Shown here: positions 1 to 5,937 of the stretch, in pieces
Position numbering within the stretch: position 1 is the first letter of the stretch
Layout: each line of letters begins with the position of its first letter
NCBI GenBank assembly: GCA_050701635.1
Contig: JBOGDF010000199.1
Coordinates: 1 to 10,378 of the forward strand
Length of the DNA: 10,378 nt
Direction of reading: 5' to 3'
DNA from: WHSM01 sp050701635
GTDB lineage: Bacteria > Actinomycetota > Actinomycetes > Mycobacteriales > Micromonosporaceae
Notes under the pieces: model-generated
What the model was told of the DNA's origin: nothing
Database searches by the model: none
Seen by the model: the letters and a program-made list of their open reading frames with translations, nothing else
Program-made: the position numbers and the translations under genes

Positions 1-1458
1 GGCGCCCCACTCGGAGGCTTCCCGGTCGGCGGCGCGCTCGGCGTCGGCGAGCTCGGTCGCCCGCTCACTGGCCGCCTGGTACGCCTGCTCCGCGGCGGCG
101 AGCCGGTCGGCGAGACCGGCGTCCCCCTCGTCGATGCTCTCCGCCTCGCCCTGCGCGAACGCCGCCTCCTGCTCGGCGGTCGCGGCGCGGGCGCGGGCGT
201 CGCCGAGTGCGGTGGCGATCCGCGCGATCTCCTCCTGGGCGGCGGTGGACCGCGAGCGCAGCGCGTTGACCTGGCCGGCGAGTTTCGCCAGCCCTTCGCG
301 CCGGTCGGCGACCGCCTTCACCGCGGCGACCAGCGCCTGCTCGGCCCGCTGCAGCTCGGTCTCCAGCCGTTGCCGCTGCTCCACGGCTTCGGCGAGGTGG
401 GCCTGGTCGGCGTGCAGCGCCTCGCGCAGCTCCTGCTCGGCGGCGCGTACCCGCTCGGCTTCCTGCTCCAGCTCCTGCGGGTCCCGGCCCGGCCGGTCCG
501 CGTCCGGCGCCTCGGAGAGGAACCGCCGCCGTTCGCCGGCGAGCTGCGCGGTGGAGCGGAACCGCTCTTCCAGCGCGGAGAGTCGATACCAGGTCTCCTG
601 GGCGCGGGCCAGCACCGGCGCGTCGGCCGCCATCGCGGTCTCCAGCTCGGTGACCCGCTGCTGTACCTGGGAGTGCTGGCGTTCCAGGTGTTCCCGGCGG
701 GTACGCAGCGCCTGCTCGTCGGCGATCTCCTTGTCGAGCGCGGCGCGCAGGTTCGCCAGGTCATCGGCGAGCAGCCGCAGCCGGGCGTCCCGCAGGTCGG
801 CCTGGATCCCGGCGGCGCGACGCGCGATCTCGGCCTGCTTGCCGAGCGGCTTGAGCTGCCGCCGCAGCTCGGCGGTGAGGTCGGTGAGCCGGGTCAGGTT
901 GGCCTGCATCGCGTCCAGCTTCCGCAGCGCCTTCTCCTTGCGCTTGCGGTGCTTCAGTACGCCGGCCGCCTCCTCGATGAAGCCGCGCCGCTCCTCGGGC
1001 TTGGCGTGCAGCACGGTGTCGAGCTGCCCCTGCCCCACCAGTACGTGCATCTCGCGCCCGATGCCGGAGTCCGACAGCAGCTCCTGGATGTCCAGCAGCC
1101 GGCACGGGTTGCCGTTGATCTCGTACTCGGAGTCGCCGGTACGGAACAGCCGCCGGGTGACCGAGACCTCGGTGTAGTCGATCGGAAGGGCGCCGTCGGT
1201 GTTGTCGATGGTGAGGGTGACCTCGGCGCGGCCGAGCGGCGGGCGGCCGGACGTACCGGCGAAGATCACGTCGTCCATCTTGCCGCCGCGCAGCGCCTTC
1301 GCGCCCTGCTCGCCCAGCACCCAGGCGATGCCGTCGACGACGTTGGACTTGCCCGAGCCGTTGGGCCCCACCACACAGGTGATCCCAGGCTCGAACTTCA
1401 AGGTCGTCGCGGACGCGAAGGACTTGAAGCCCTTCAGCGTGAGGCTCTTGAGATGCAC
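1..1458 (-). CDS. smc: Chromosome segregation protein SMC, N-terminal part (runs off left edge)
   Basis: SMC is the ATPase core of the bacterial condensin that organises and segregates the chromosome, working with ScpA and ScpB. I translated 486 codons of the minus strand without a stop. The protein starts VHLKSLTLKGFKSF, the classic SMC start. The Walker A loop GPNGSGKS is at residues 31-38, the Q-loop GQGQLD is at 142-147, and FIEEAAGV follows shortly after. From about residue 165 to the window edge the sequence is a long Arg/Glu/Ala/Gln-rich coiled coil. The hinge, second coil and C-terminal ABC half lie outside; full-length actinobacterial SMC is roughly 1200 residues. The start is GTG at 1458-1456, with a GGAG Shine-Dalgarno a few bases upstream and the domain beginning at once. 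No TTA codon was seen. Identification is secure; only the extent is partial. Confidence 0.97.
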   Translation of the reverse strand, partial: MHLKSLTLKGFKSFASATTLKFEPGITCVVGPNGSGKSNVVDGIAWVLGEQGAKALRGGKMDDVIFAGTSGRPPLGRAEVTLTIDNTDGALPIDYTEVSVTRRLFRTGDSEYEINGNPCRLLDIQELLSDSGIGREMHVLVGQGQLDTVLHAKPEERRGFIEEAAGVLKHRKRKEKALRKLDAMQANLTRLTDLTAELRRQLKPLGKQAEIARRAAGIQADLRDARLRLLADDLANLRAALDKEIADEQALRTRREHLERQHSQVQQRVTELETAMAADAPVLARAQETWYRLSALEERFRSTAQLAGERRRFLSEAPDADRPGRDPQELEQEAERVRAAEQELREALHADQAHLAEAVEQRQRLETELQRAEQALVAAVKAVADRREGLAKLAGQVNALRSRSTAAQEEIARIATALGDARARAATAEQEAAFAQGEAESIDEGDAGLADRLAAAEQAYQAASERATELADAERAADREASEWGA

Positions 1459-1602
1459 AGGTCTCCGAAGCGTCGGTGGCCAGGTACGGCGTTGTCCCCT
1501 CTGGCGCAGGTTACCCCGGCGGAGACGTACGGCCCGGTATAGGCGCGCTGCCACTCACGTGTGTGCACAGCGCAACGAAGCGTACACGGAGAGGAATTGT
1601 GT

Positions 1603-1623
1603 GCGGGAAGATCCCGCGGGATC
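1603..1623. repeat. Overlapping inverted repeats upstream of smc
   Basis: GCGGGA (1603-1608) pairs with TCCCGC (1612-1617) around a 3-base loop. The same TCCCGC is also the left half of a perfect 14-base palindrome GATCCCGCGGGATC (1610-1623). The middle arm can therefore pair with either side, but not both. The repeat lies about 150 bases upstream of the smc start. It could be an operator or a small leader structure; no function can be assigned from sequence. Confidence 0.4.
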
Positions 1624-1659
1624 GGGTGCCGAATTCGCGTACCTGGCAGAGACAGCGGT

Positions 1660-1689
1660 GCGCGCCGAAACCCTAGGGTGTCGGCGCGC
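1660..1689 (-). terminator. Strong hairpin after the small coiled-coil gene
   Basis: CGCGCCGA (1661-1668) pairs perfectly with TCGGCGCG (1681-1688), extended outward by G1660-C1689. Inside, after one A/G mismatch, ACCC (1670-1673) pairs with GGGT (1676-1679). It begins about 40 bases past the stop codon of the minus-strand gene at 1729-1923. No T-tract follows, which is common for actinobacterial terminators. It would separate that gene from smc transcription. Confidence 0.55.
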
Positions 1690-1728
1690 GGGTGATTGGG
1701 TTGTCGTGGGCGCTCAGGGCGCGACGCT

Positions 1729-1923
1729 TCAGGTAAGCGCCGGCTCGCCCATCCGCAGCAGCTCCTCGGAAGAGGACGCAGCGGCGGAGAGACGGTCGTT
1801 TTCAGCACGAAGTCGAGCGACTTCGAACTCCAACGCCCGCACCTGGGCACGCAGTTGGGTGACCTCGTCGAGCATGCGTCGATCGGGCGCACTGCCGACA
1901 TGGCCGTACAGGGCCTTCGCCAT
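1729..1923 (-). CDS. Small conserved actinobacterial coiled-coil protein of unknown function
   Basis: The product is 64 residues. It starts MAKALYGHVG, and residues about 18-50 form a predicted coiled coil with leucines and valines at heptad spacing (EVTQLRAQVRALEFEVARL). It ends in the motif GEPALT. I recall similar short proteins in Streptomyces and relatives, with the same MAKAL-GHVG start, central coil and EPALT tail; that is memory, not a search. There is no signal peptide or membrane segment, so it is probably cytoplasmic and oligomeric. The ATG at 1923-1921 is preferred over a TTG one codon earlier, because AAGGAG lies 7 bases upstream at normal spacing. It sits between acyP and smc on the same strand, but a hairpin separates it from smc. 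A DNA-binding, division or scaffolding role is possible; none is shown. Confidence 0.8.
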   Translation of the reverse strand: MAKALYGHVGSAPDRRMLDEVTQLRAQVRALEFEVARLRAENDRLSAAASSSEELLRMGEPALT

Positions 1924-2016
1924 CAAGTTCTCCTTGCGAATGTGTCGCCGGGGTTACCGGCCAGAAGATTCCCCCCGGAGTCGCAGCACAAAGTAGTGCC
2001 ACTTGGCGACACCTCT

Positions 2017-2045
2017 ATAGTCCGCCGACTCGGGCCTAACGTCAA
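2017..2045 (-). promoter_or_regulatory. Candidate promoter for the small coiled-coil gene
   Basis: Read on the minus strand, TTGACG (2045-2040) is a good -35 box. It is followed after 17 bases by GACTAT (2022-2017), an imperfect -10; TATAGA overlaps it with a 20-base spacer. The start codon is about 95 bases downstream. The -35 is convincing and the -10 only fair. Confidence 0.4.
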
Positions 2046-2053
2046 GCATGGCA

Positions 2054-2070
2054 TGAGTCGGTATGACTCA
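2054..2070. repeat. Perfect inverted repeat TGAGTC-N5-GACTCA
   Basis: Two perfect 6-base arms (2054-2059 and 2065-2070) are separated by GGTAT. The repeat lies just upstream of the -35 box at 2040-2045 of the minus-strand promoter, a typical place for an activator or repressor site. The regulator is unknown. Confidence 0.35.
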
Positions 2071-2099
2071 ACTCAACACCCGGGACAGCTACGCGACAG

Positions 2100-2111
2100 G
2101 GCCGAAAGGCC
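2100..2111 (-). terminator. Short hairpin immediately after acyP
   Basis: GGCC (2100-2103) and GGCC (2108-2111) form a 4-base stem around a 4-base loop, directly abutting the acyP stop codon at 2114-2112. There is no T-tract and the stem is short, so it is at best a weak terminator or an RNA 3' end stabiliser. Confidence 0.25.
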
Positions 2112-2402
2112 TTAGCCGGTGACGAACCCCTCAAGATCCCCGGTAGCGGGCATCCGCTCCGTGACGACTCCGTCGACCCGCCCGGGCGCGCCCGGCCCGG
2201 AGAGCGCCGCGAGCAGCTGCTCGCACCGCCGTGACGGACCCTCGGCCACCACCTCGACCCGGCCGTCGGTCAGGTTGCGGGCCCAGCCACTCAACCCCAA
2301 CTGCACCGCGCGGGTACGTATCCACCAGCGGAAACCGACGCCCTGCACGCGACCGCGTACCCGGGCAACGACGCGTACCGCCGGCTCGTCCTCGCCCCTC
2401 AC
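2112..2402 (-). CDS. acyP: Acylphosphatase
   Basis: Acylphosphatase (EC 3.6.1.7) hydrolyses carboxyl-phosphate bonds, such as those of acetyl phosphate or carbamoyl phosphate, in the cytoplasm. The 96-residue protein is the usual family size. It carries the signature GRVQGVGFR, with the phosphate-binding Arg25, and GWARNLTDGRVEV with the catalytic Asn43. Both active-site residues are present, so it should be active. The start is GTG at 2402-2400. No strong Shine-Dalgarno is visible (an AGG about 10 bases upstream), and I see no better in-frame start. It lies on the same strand as smc; as far as I recall, acyP near smc is a conserved arrangement in actinobacteria. Its upstream neighbour, the CAP gene, is divergent. 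Confidence 0.95.
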   Translation of the reverse strand: MRGEDEPAVRVVARVRGRVQGVGFRWWIRTRAVQLGLSGWARNLTDGRVEVVAEGPSRRCEQLLAALSGPGAPGRVDGVVTERMPATGDLEGFVTG

Positions 2403-2495
2403 AGCCGCGAGCCTAACCGCCGCGGCGAGCCGCCACGCGCCGAGAACCTGCCATCGAGGAAAGTGGATATAACCGTACGTACCGGAAGCCGGGGA

Positions 2496-2524
2496 TTGCT
2501 TGGGGACACGACTCTCCGTAACGT
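2496..2524 (+). promoter_or_regulatory. Candidate promoter of the CAP-domain gene
   Basis: TTGCTT (2496-2501) and TAACGT (2519-2524) are spaced by exactly 17 bases. The -10 fits the actinobacterial TAnnnT form. Transcription would begin near 2531, which places the in-frame TTG at 2500 upstream of the message and supports the GTG start at 2572. Confidence 0.5.
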
Positions 2525-2527
2525 GTC
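2505..2527. promoter_or_regulatory. Inverted repeat overlapping the CAP promoter (possible operator)
   Basis: GACACG (2505-2510) and CGTGTC (2522-2527) are perfect inverted arms separated by 11 bases. They span the promoter spacer and cover most of the -10 box. This is the layout of a repressor site, but no regulator can be named. Confidence 0.35.
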
Positions 2528-2571
2528 ACGGCGGACCGGATGGCGCCCCCCGCCGAGAAGGTGATCCGCGC

Positions 2572-3228
2572 GTGTACGGACGGCTGAGTCGCATCGCACT
2601 CTTCGCCCTGCTCTGCACCGGGATCGTGGTGGGCAGCTGGATGCTCGTACCGCCGAAGTCCGACCGCGGTATCCCGTCATCCGGCTCGCCGCCCGGCGCG
2701 GAGGCGGGCGTGCAGCCGTCCGCCACGCCGACCGAGCAGCGTACCGGCCGGGCCAGCCGCAACCAGCGACTCCAGGCGGCGCCCAGCCCGTCGAAACCGA
2801 AGCCGGCGCCGACCACTCCGCGCGCCAATCCGCCGCTCGCCGGTGACGCTGCGTTAGAAGCCGACGTGATCGAGCTGGTCAACGCGGAGCGGAAGAAGGC
2901 CGGCTGCGGCGCGGTCCGGTACGAGGTCAAGCTGCGTACGGCCTCGCGCGGGCACAGCGCCGACATGGCGGCCCACGAGGAGCTCAGCCACACCGGCTCG
3001 GACGGCAGCTCGCCCTGGGACCGCGCCGGGCGCGCCGGGTACGACCAGGCGATGAGCGAGAACATCGCGATGGGCTACCGGACCGCCGAGGACGTGATGG
3101 AGGGCTGGATGAACAGCCAGGGCCATCGCGACAACATCCTCAACTGCGACGCGAAGGCGGTCGGCGTGGGGCTGGCCCGTACCGGCAGCGGCACACCGTA
3201 CTGGACGCAGATGTTCGGGCGTGCCTGA
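2572..3228 (+). CDS. Secreted or membrane-anchored CAP (SCP/PR-1, YkwD-like) domain protein
   Basis: From the GTG at 2572 the product is 218 residues. An N-terminal hydrophobic segment (about residues 7-26, RIALFALLCTGIVVGSWMLV) exports or anchors it. A Pro/Ser/Thr-rich linker covers about 30-90, and a CAP domain runs from about 95 to 218. Family hallmarks are LVNAER, His140 (SHTG), Glu163 (SENIA) and His185 (GHRDNIL), plus Cys112 and Cys192, likely a disulfide. Bacterial CAP proteins act at the cell surface, but their biochemical role is mostly unknown. The GTG is chosen because AAGGTGAT precedes it at good spacing and a TTG at 2500 lies upstream of the inferred transcription start. Codon 95 (2854-2856) is TTA, which suggests BldA-dependent translation. 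The gene is divergent from acyP and has its own terminator, so a link to the polysaccharide genes is only positional. Confidence 0.9.
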   Translation: MYGRLSRIALFALLCTGIVVGSWMLVPPKSDRGIPSSGSPPGAEAGVQPSATPTEQRTGRASRNQRLQAAPSPSKPKPAPTTPRANPPLAGDAALEADVIELVNAERKKAGCGAVRYEVKLRTASRGHSADMAAHEELSHTGSDGSSPWDRAGRAGYDQAMSENIAMGYRTAEDVMEGWMNSQGHRDNILNCDAKAVGVGLARTGSGTPYWTQMFGRA

Positions 3229-3233
3229 CGCCG

Positions 3234-3249
3234 GGCCGGAAGTCCGGCC
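3234..3249 (+). terminator. Terminator hairpin after the CAP gene
   Basis: GGCCGG (3234-3239) and CCGGCC (3244-3249) form a perfect 6-base GC stem with an AAGT loop, starting five bases after the stop codon. No T-tract follows. It isolates the CAP gene from the exopolysaccharide locus. Confidence 0.5.
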
Positions 3250-3394
3250 GCAGCCAATGCAACACAGAAATGACTGGTCGGGTGAGCGTATTCGGGCTGA
3301 TCGTTTCTTCTGATCTCCTTTCGGATGAGCCCGGCGGTGTCGCGCCACTCGTTAGTGGGATTGTGACGGCACGACCATTTGTACTGTCCGGTTC

Positions 3395-3436
3395 TTGTCG
3401 CGATTCTCTACACGCTGTATCCACTTGCTAGCTTGA
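3395..3436 (+). promoter_or_regulatory. Shared promoter/regulatory motif, copy 1
   Basis: TTGTCGC (3395-3401), then 23 bases, then TTGCTAGCTTGA (3425-3436). The same two words at the same spacing lie upstream of the second deacetylase. TGC-TAGCTT reads as an extended -10 box (TGnTAnnnT). No -35 box is found at 17-18 bases, so TTGTCGC may be an activator site instead. The start codon is 95 bases downstream. Confidence 0.5.
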
Positions 3437-3480
3437 CCGCGTAACGACCGATCAGCAGACCAGCATGCCTTCCCGCAAGG

Positions 3481-3500
3481 GGCGCGCATGGTGCGCTGCC
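3481..3500 (+). other. Leader hairpin of the first deacetylase gene
   Basis: GGCGCGC (3481-3487) pairs with GCGC (3493-3496) and GCC (3498-3500), with one bulged T and the loop ATGGT. It lies in the inferred 5' leader, about 30 bases before the start codon. It matches no riboswitch class I know. Confidence 0.3.
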
Positions 3501-3531
3501 ATTCCTATGTGCAGAGATACGGGATATCACC

Positions 3532-5673
3532 ATGAGCCTCCGCACCGTACGCCGGTCAATTGCCCCACGATTCGCCATCACCGCGCTGTTGGCTTTGACG
3601 CTGACCAGCGTGAGCGGCGCGACCAGCTACGCCGCCTCGCCCCGGCAGGACCAGGGGCGTGGTCACCACGCGAATCCGGCTACCGCGCCGGTCCGGCCGG
3701 CCCAGGCCAGCTCCCCGGAACGGCTCGGCTCCAAAGCCGGCCCAGTCGCCGTAGATCCCGCGCTCACCAGCGGAAACGTCGGTACGGCAGCCACCGCGCC
3801 CGGCGCGGAACGGGTCGCCCTGCGCGCGCTGGTGATCGCCCTCGACGCGTCCGACTTCGGCCTCGCGACCTGGAAGTCGACCCTGGACCGGGTGGGCACC
3901 CCGTACGACGTTCTGCTGGCCCGCGACGAGCCGCTCACCGCGGACCGACTGGTCCGTGCCGACGGTGTGGGGCGCTATAACGCGATCTTGTTGTCGAACA
4001 ACTCCCTGCTTTACCAGGACGAATTAGGAAACTACGTCAGCGGTTTCGACGCCACCGAGTGGAATACACTCTGGGATTACGAGCGAAACTATGACATCCG
4101 GCAGGTGTCGCTCTATACCGCGTACGGGACGTTCCCCGAGGACTATTGCCTGCGCGCCGGCAGCGAAGGCGGGGTCGGAGATACCGCGATCAATGCCACG
4201 CTGACGCCTACCGGGGCGGCATTATTTGATCGACTGCGTACCGACATCAAGATTCCGATCTCTTTGTCGTACGTCTACTACTCAACGGTGGACGCGGCCT
4301 GCGGCGCCCGCCCGATTCTGGCTAATGGCGACAATGTGCTCGGAGTGCTCAGCAGGTCGGCGGACGGCCGGGAACGCGCCGCGCTGACCTTCAGCTCCAA
4401 CCAGTACCTGCCGCAGGCGTACCTGCTCACGTACGGGTTGCTGCGGTGGGCCACGAAGGGCGTGTTCGTCGGCGAACAGCGCCACTACCTCGAGGTCGAC
4501 GTCGACGACTGGTTCGGCTCCACCGACCATCTGCTCCCGGACGGCACGTACGCGTCCAAGGAGTTCCGGATCTCCGGGACGGACGCGTACAGCACGTCCC
4601 AGCTGCAGAACTCGCTGCGGAACAGCTACCCGTTGGCGAGGCAGTTCGCGATCAACGTCGCGTACAACGGCGACGGCATCAACCGCAACGCGCACGCGCT
4701 GTGCACCAACCTGCTCAGCGCCGATCCGCTGACCAGCTACTCCCGCTGCCTGCGCACCCAGTTCCGGTGGATCAACCACACGCTGACCCACCCCAAGATG
4801 AACTTCACCCCGTACGCCGAGAACAAGTTCGAGATCCAGGAGAACCTGCGCGTCGGGCGCAACATCGGGCTCAGCGTGCCGACGCCGGTGCTGAAGACCG
4901 GCGAGTACTCCGGGCTGGGCGTCTACCACCCGGACCCGACCAACGACATCGACCCGCCGACCGACTACGGCCTGGCCGCCTCCAACGCCGAGCTGCTGGC
5001 GGCGGCGAAGGACTCGGGCGTGAAATACCTGCACGGCAACATGTCCTTCGGCAGCCACCGGCCGGCGTGCTTCAACTGCGGTGTGGTGCACCCGATGGAG
5101 CCGAGTCTGATGATCGTGCCGGACTGGCCGACCAACATCGCCTACCACGTCACCACGCCCGCCGAAGAGGTCACCTTCTACAACTCCTACTACGGGCCGA
5201 ACGGGAAGTTCCCGTACTGGCCGCGGGACCTCACGTACCCGGAGATCGTCGCGTGGGAGACCGACATCGCGCTGCAGCACGTGATGAGCGGGTCGGCGTA
5301 CAGCCACACCTTCCACCAGGGCAACCTGCGCAAGTACGCGTCCACCAAGAACCTCACGATGGACTGGGTGAACATGGTGGCGGCGAAGTTCACCGCGTAC
5401 TACAAGGTGCCGATGCTGACGCCGACCTGGGAGGGGCTGGCCGGGTACGTGGCGAACCGGACCACCCACTCCGGTACGGCGGCCGACGTGATCTGGGACC
5501 GGACGGCCAACACCCTGACCGCCAGCTCCGAGCTGGGCGGCAAGCTCTTCGTCACCGGCACCAAGGTCACCGGGGGCGGATACAGCCCGTACGGCGGGGA
5601 GTCGATCTCGCTGGTGTCCCTGCCGGCGGCCAACCCCGTCACTCTTACACCATTGCCATGGAACGGTCCGTGA
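3532..5673 (+). CDS. Secreted Agd3-like (CE18-type) polysaccharide deacetylase, copy 1
   Basis: The protein has 713 residues. A Sec signal peptide covers about 1-35 (twin-Arg-rich start, hydrophobic ALLALTLTSVSG, likely cleavage near SYA-A). An alpha/beta N-terminal region (about 93-320) probably corresponds to the Agd3 carbohydrate-binding part. The NodB-like deacetylase core follows: DVDDWF at 323-328 (catalytic base and metal Asp), HTLTHP at 416-421 (two metal His) and HTFHQGN at 592-598. A beta-rich tail ends the protein. Six cysteines (206, 257, 391, 406, 513, 516) are conserved in copy 2, suggesting disulfides. Agd3 removes acetyl groups from N-acetylgalactosamine in fungal galactosaminogalactan; Pel polymers are similarly modified. 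The nearby pelF supports that role. TTA codons occur at 165 and 231. Hairpins follow the gene, so it is probably monocistronic. The family call rests on motifs from memory. Confidence 0.85.
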   Translation: MSLRTVRRSIAPRFAITALLALTLTSVSGATSYAASPRQDQGRGHHANPATAPVRPAQASSPERLGSKAGPVAVDPALTSGNVGTAATAPGAERVALRALVIALDASDFGLATWKSTLDRVGTPYDVLLARDEPLTADRLVRADGVGRYNAILLSNNSLLYQDELGNYVSGFDATEWNTLWDYERNYDIRQVSLYTAYGTFPEDYCLRAGSEGGVGDTAINATLTPTGAALFDRLRTDIKIPISLSYVYYSTVDAACGARPILANGDNVLGVLSRSADGRERAALTFSSNQYLPQAYLLTYGLLRWATKGVFVGEQRHYLEVDVDDWFGSTDHLLPDGTYASKEFRISGTDAYSTSQLQNSLRNSYPLARQFAINVAYNGDGINRNAHALCTNLLSADPLTSYSRCLRTQFRWINHTLTHPKMNFTPYAENKFEIQENLRVGRNIGLSVPTPVLKTGEYSGLGVYHPDPTNDIDPPTDYGLAASNAELLAAAKDSGVKYLHGNMSFGSHRPACFNCGVVHPMEPSLMIVPDWPTNIAYHVTTPAEEVTFYNSYYGPNGKFPYWPRDLTYPEIVAWETDIALQHVMSGSAYSHTFHQGNLRKYASTKNLTMDWVNMVAAKFTAYYKVPMLTPTWEGLAGYVANRTTHSGTAADVIWDRTANTLTASSELGGKLFVTGTKVTGGGYSPYGGESISLVSLPAANPVTLTPLPWNGP

Positions 5674-5677
5674 CAAT

Positions 5678-5701
5678 TCCCCATAACTGGACGGCTGGGG
5701 A
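5678..5701 (+). terminator. Hairpin just after deacetylase copy 1
   Basis: TCCCCA (5678-5683) and TGGGGA (5696-5701) are perfect inverted arms with a 12-base loop, starting four bases past the stop codon. This is the first of two consecutive hairpins. Confidence 0.4.
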
Positions 5702-5705
5702 GTGT

Positions 5706-5743
5706 CTGGCTGAATGGTGATAACCCGTCATCCATTCAGTCAG
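5706..5743 (+). terminator. Long-stem hairpin between the two deacetylase genes
   Basis: A 12-base stem pairs 5706-5717 with 5732-5743. The core CTGAATGG/CCATTCAG is perfect and there is one G-U pair further out; the loop is 14 bases. It is the strongest inverted repeat in this spacer and likely ends transcription from copy 1. There is no T-tract, and a C-rich stretch follows instead. Confidence 0.55.
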
Positions 5744-5813
5744 GCAATCCTCCCACCTCCTCCGAACGGTCAGTCGCGGCTGATACGAGCGGCCTGGCTG
5801 ACCTGTCTACTAT

Positions 5814-5855
5814 TTGTCGCTCACCCGATCGTGCGAATAACGGTTGCTAGCTTGA
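5814..5855 (+). promoter_or_regulatory. Shared promoter/regulatory motif, copy 2
   Basis: TTGTCGC (5814-5820), 23 bases, then TTGCTAGCTTGA (5844-5855). Words and spacing are identical to those before copy 1, while the 23 bases between are unrelated. This argues for selection rather than recent duplication. The extended -10 (TGC-TAGCTT) would start transcription near 5860, giving a leader of about 80 bases for the operon of copy 2, pelF and the membrane gene. Confidence 0.5.
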
Positions 5856-5872
5856 TCTGCAACAACAACAAA

Positions 5873-5937
5873 CTTGTGGCAGCGCGTCCCGACGCTGGGG
5901 GTTCCGGAAATGCTGCCCTTAGCCACAGGGATGGGCT
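5873..5937 (+). promoter_or_regulatory. Structured leader that could hide the ribosome binding site
   Basis: CTTGTGGC (5873-5880) can pair with GCCACAGG (5922-5929), eight pairs with one G-U. The AGGG at 5927-5930 is the likely Shine-Dalgarno, seven bases before the ATG, so this stem would cover it. Inside, GCGT/ACGC forms a small hairpin near 5883-5894, and GGG/CCC plus TTCCGGAA can form another. The layout resembles a multi-branch leader, but no known riboswitch is recognised. Confidence 0.35.

Larger units (their letters stand above)
3229..3531. other. 303-base gene-free spacer before the first deacetylase
   Basis: I see no credible gene here. It holds the CAP terminator hairpin at its left end, a stretch with visibly lower GC than the genes (about 3255-3425), the shared promoter-like motifs at 3395-3436, and a leader of about 95 bases with a small hairpin (3481-3500). 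No tRNA, attachment site or insertion-sequence end was recognised. Confidence 0.6.

Noticed and set aside
134..1542. Long plus-strand open frames opposite smc (347 and 390 codons)
   Set aside because: They have low-complexity Ala/Arg/Ser or Gly/Leu-rich translations typical of antisense GC-rich frames. The minus strand encodes SMC with exact Walker A and Q-loop motifs.
2500..2571. Upstream TTG start that would lengthen the CAP protein by 24 residues
   Set aside because: The TTG lies inside the inferred -35 region, and the extra residues would put a charged tail before the signal anchor. GTG at 2572 has a good Shine-Dalgarno.
3433..3461. TTGACC (3433-3438) as a -35 box for deacetylase 1
   Set aside because: At 17 bases downstream there is only CAGACC, which is not a -10. 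The second gene has no better equivalent, so the extended -10 reading is preferred.
4282..5676. 464-codon minus-strand frame and a 424-codon plus-strand frame within deacetylase copy 1
   Set aside because: They are Arg/Val/Gly- or Arg/Ala-rich with no motif. They mirror the real frame, and equivalent frames in copy 2 arise simply because the DNA is paralogous.
5844..5937. c-di-GMP or other known riboswitch in the deacetylase 2 leader
   Set aside because: None of the conserved core bases of the riboswitch classes I know are present. Only generic pairing can be claimed.
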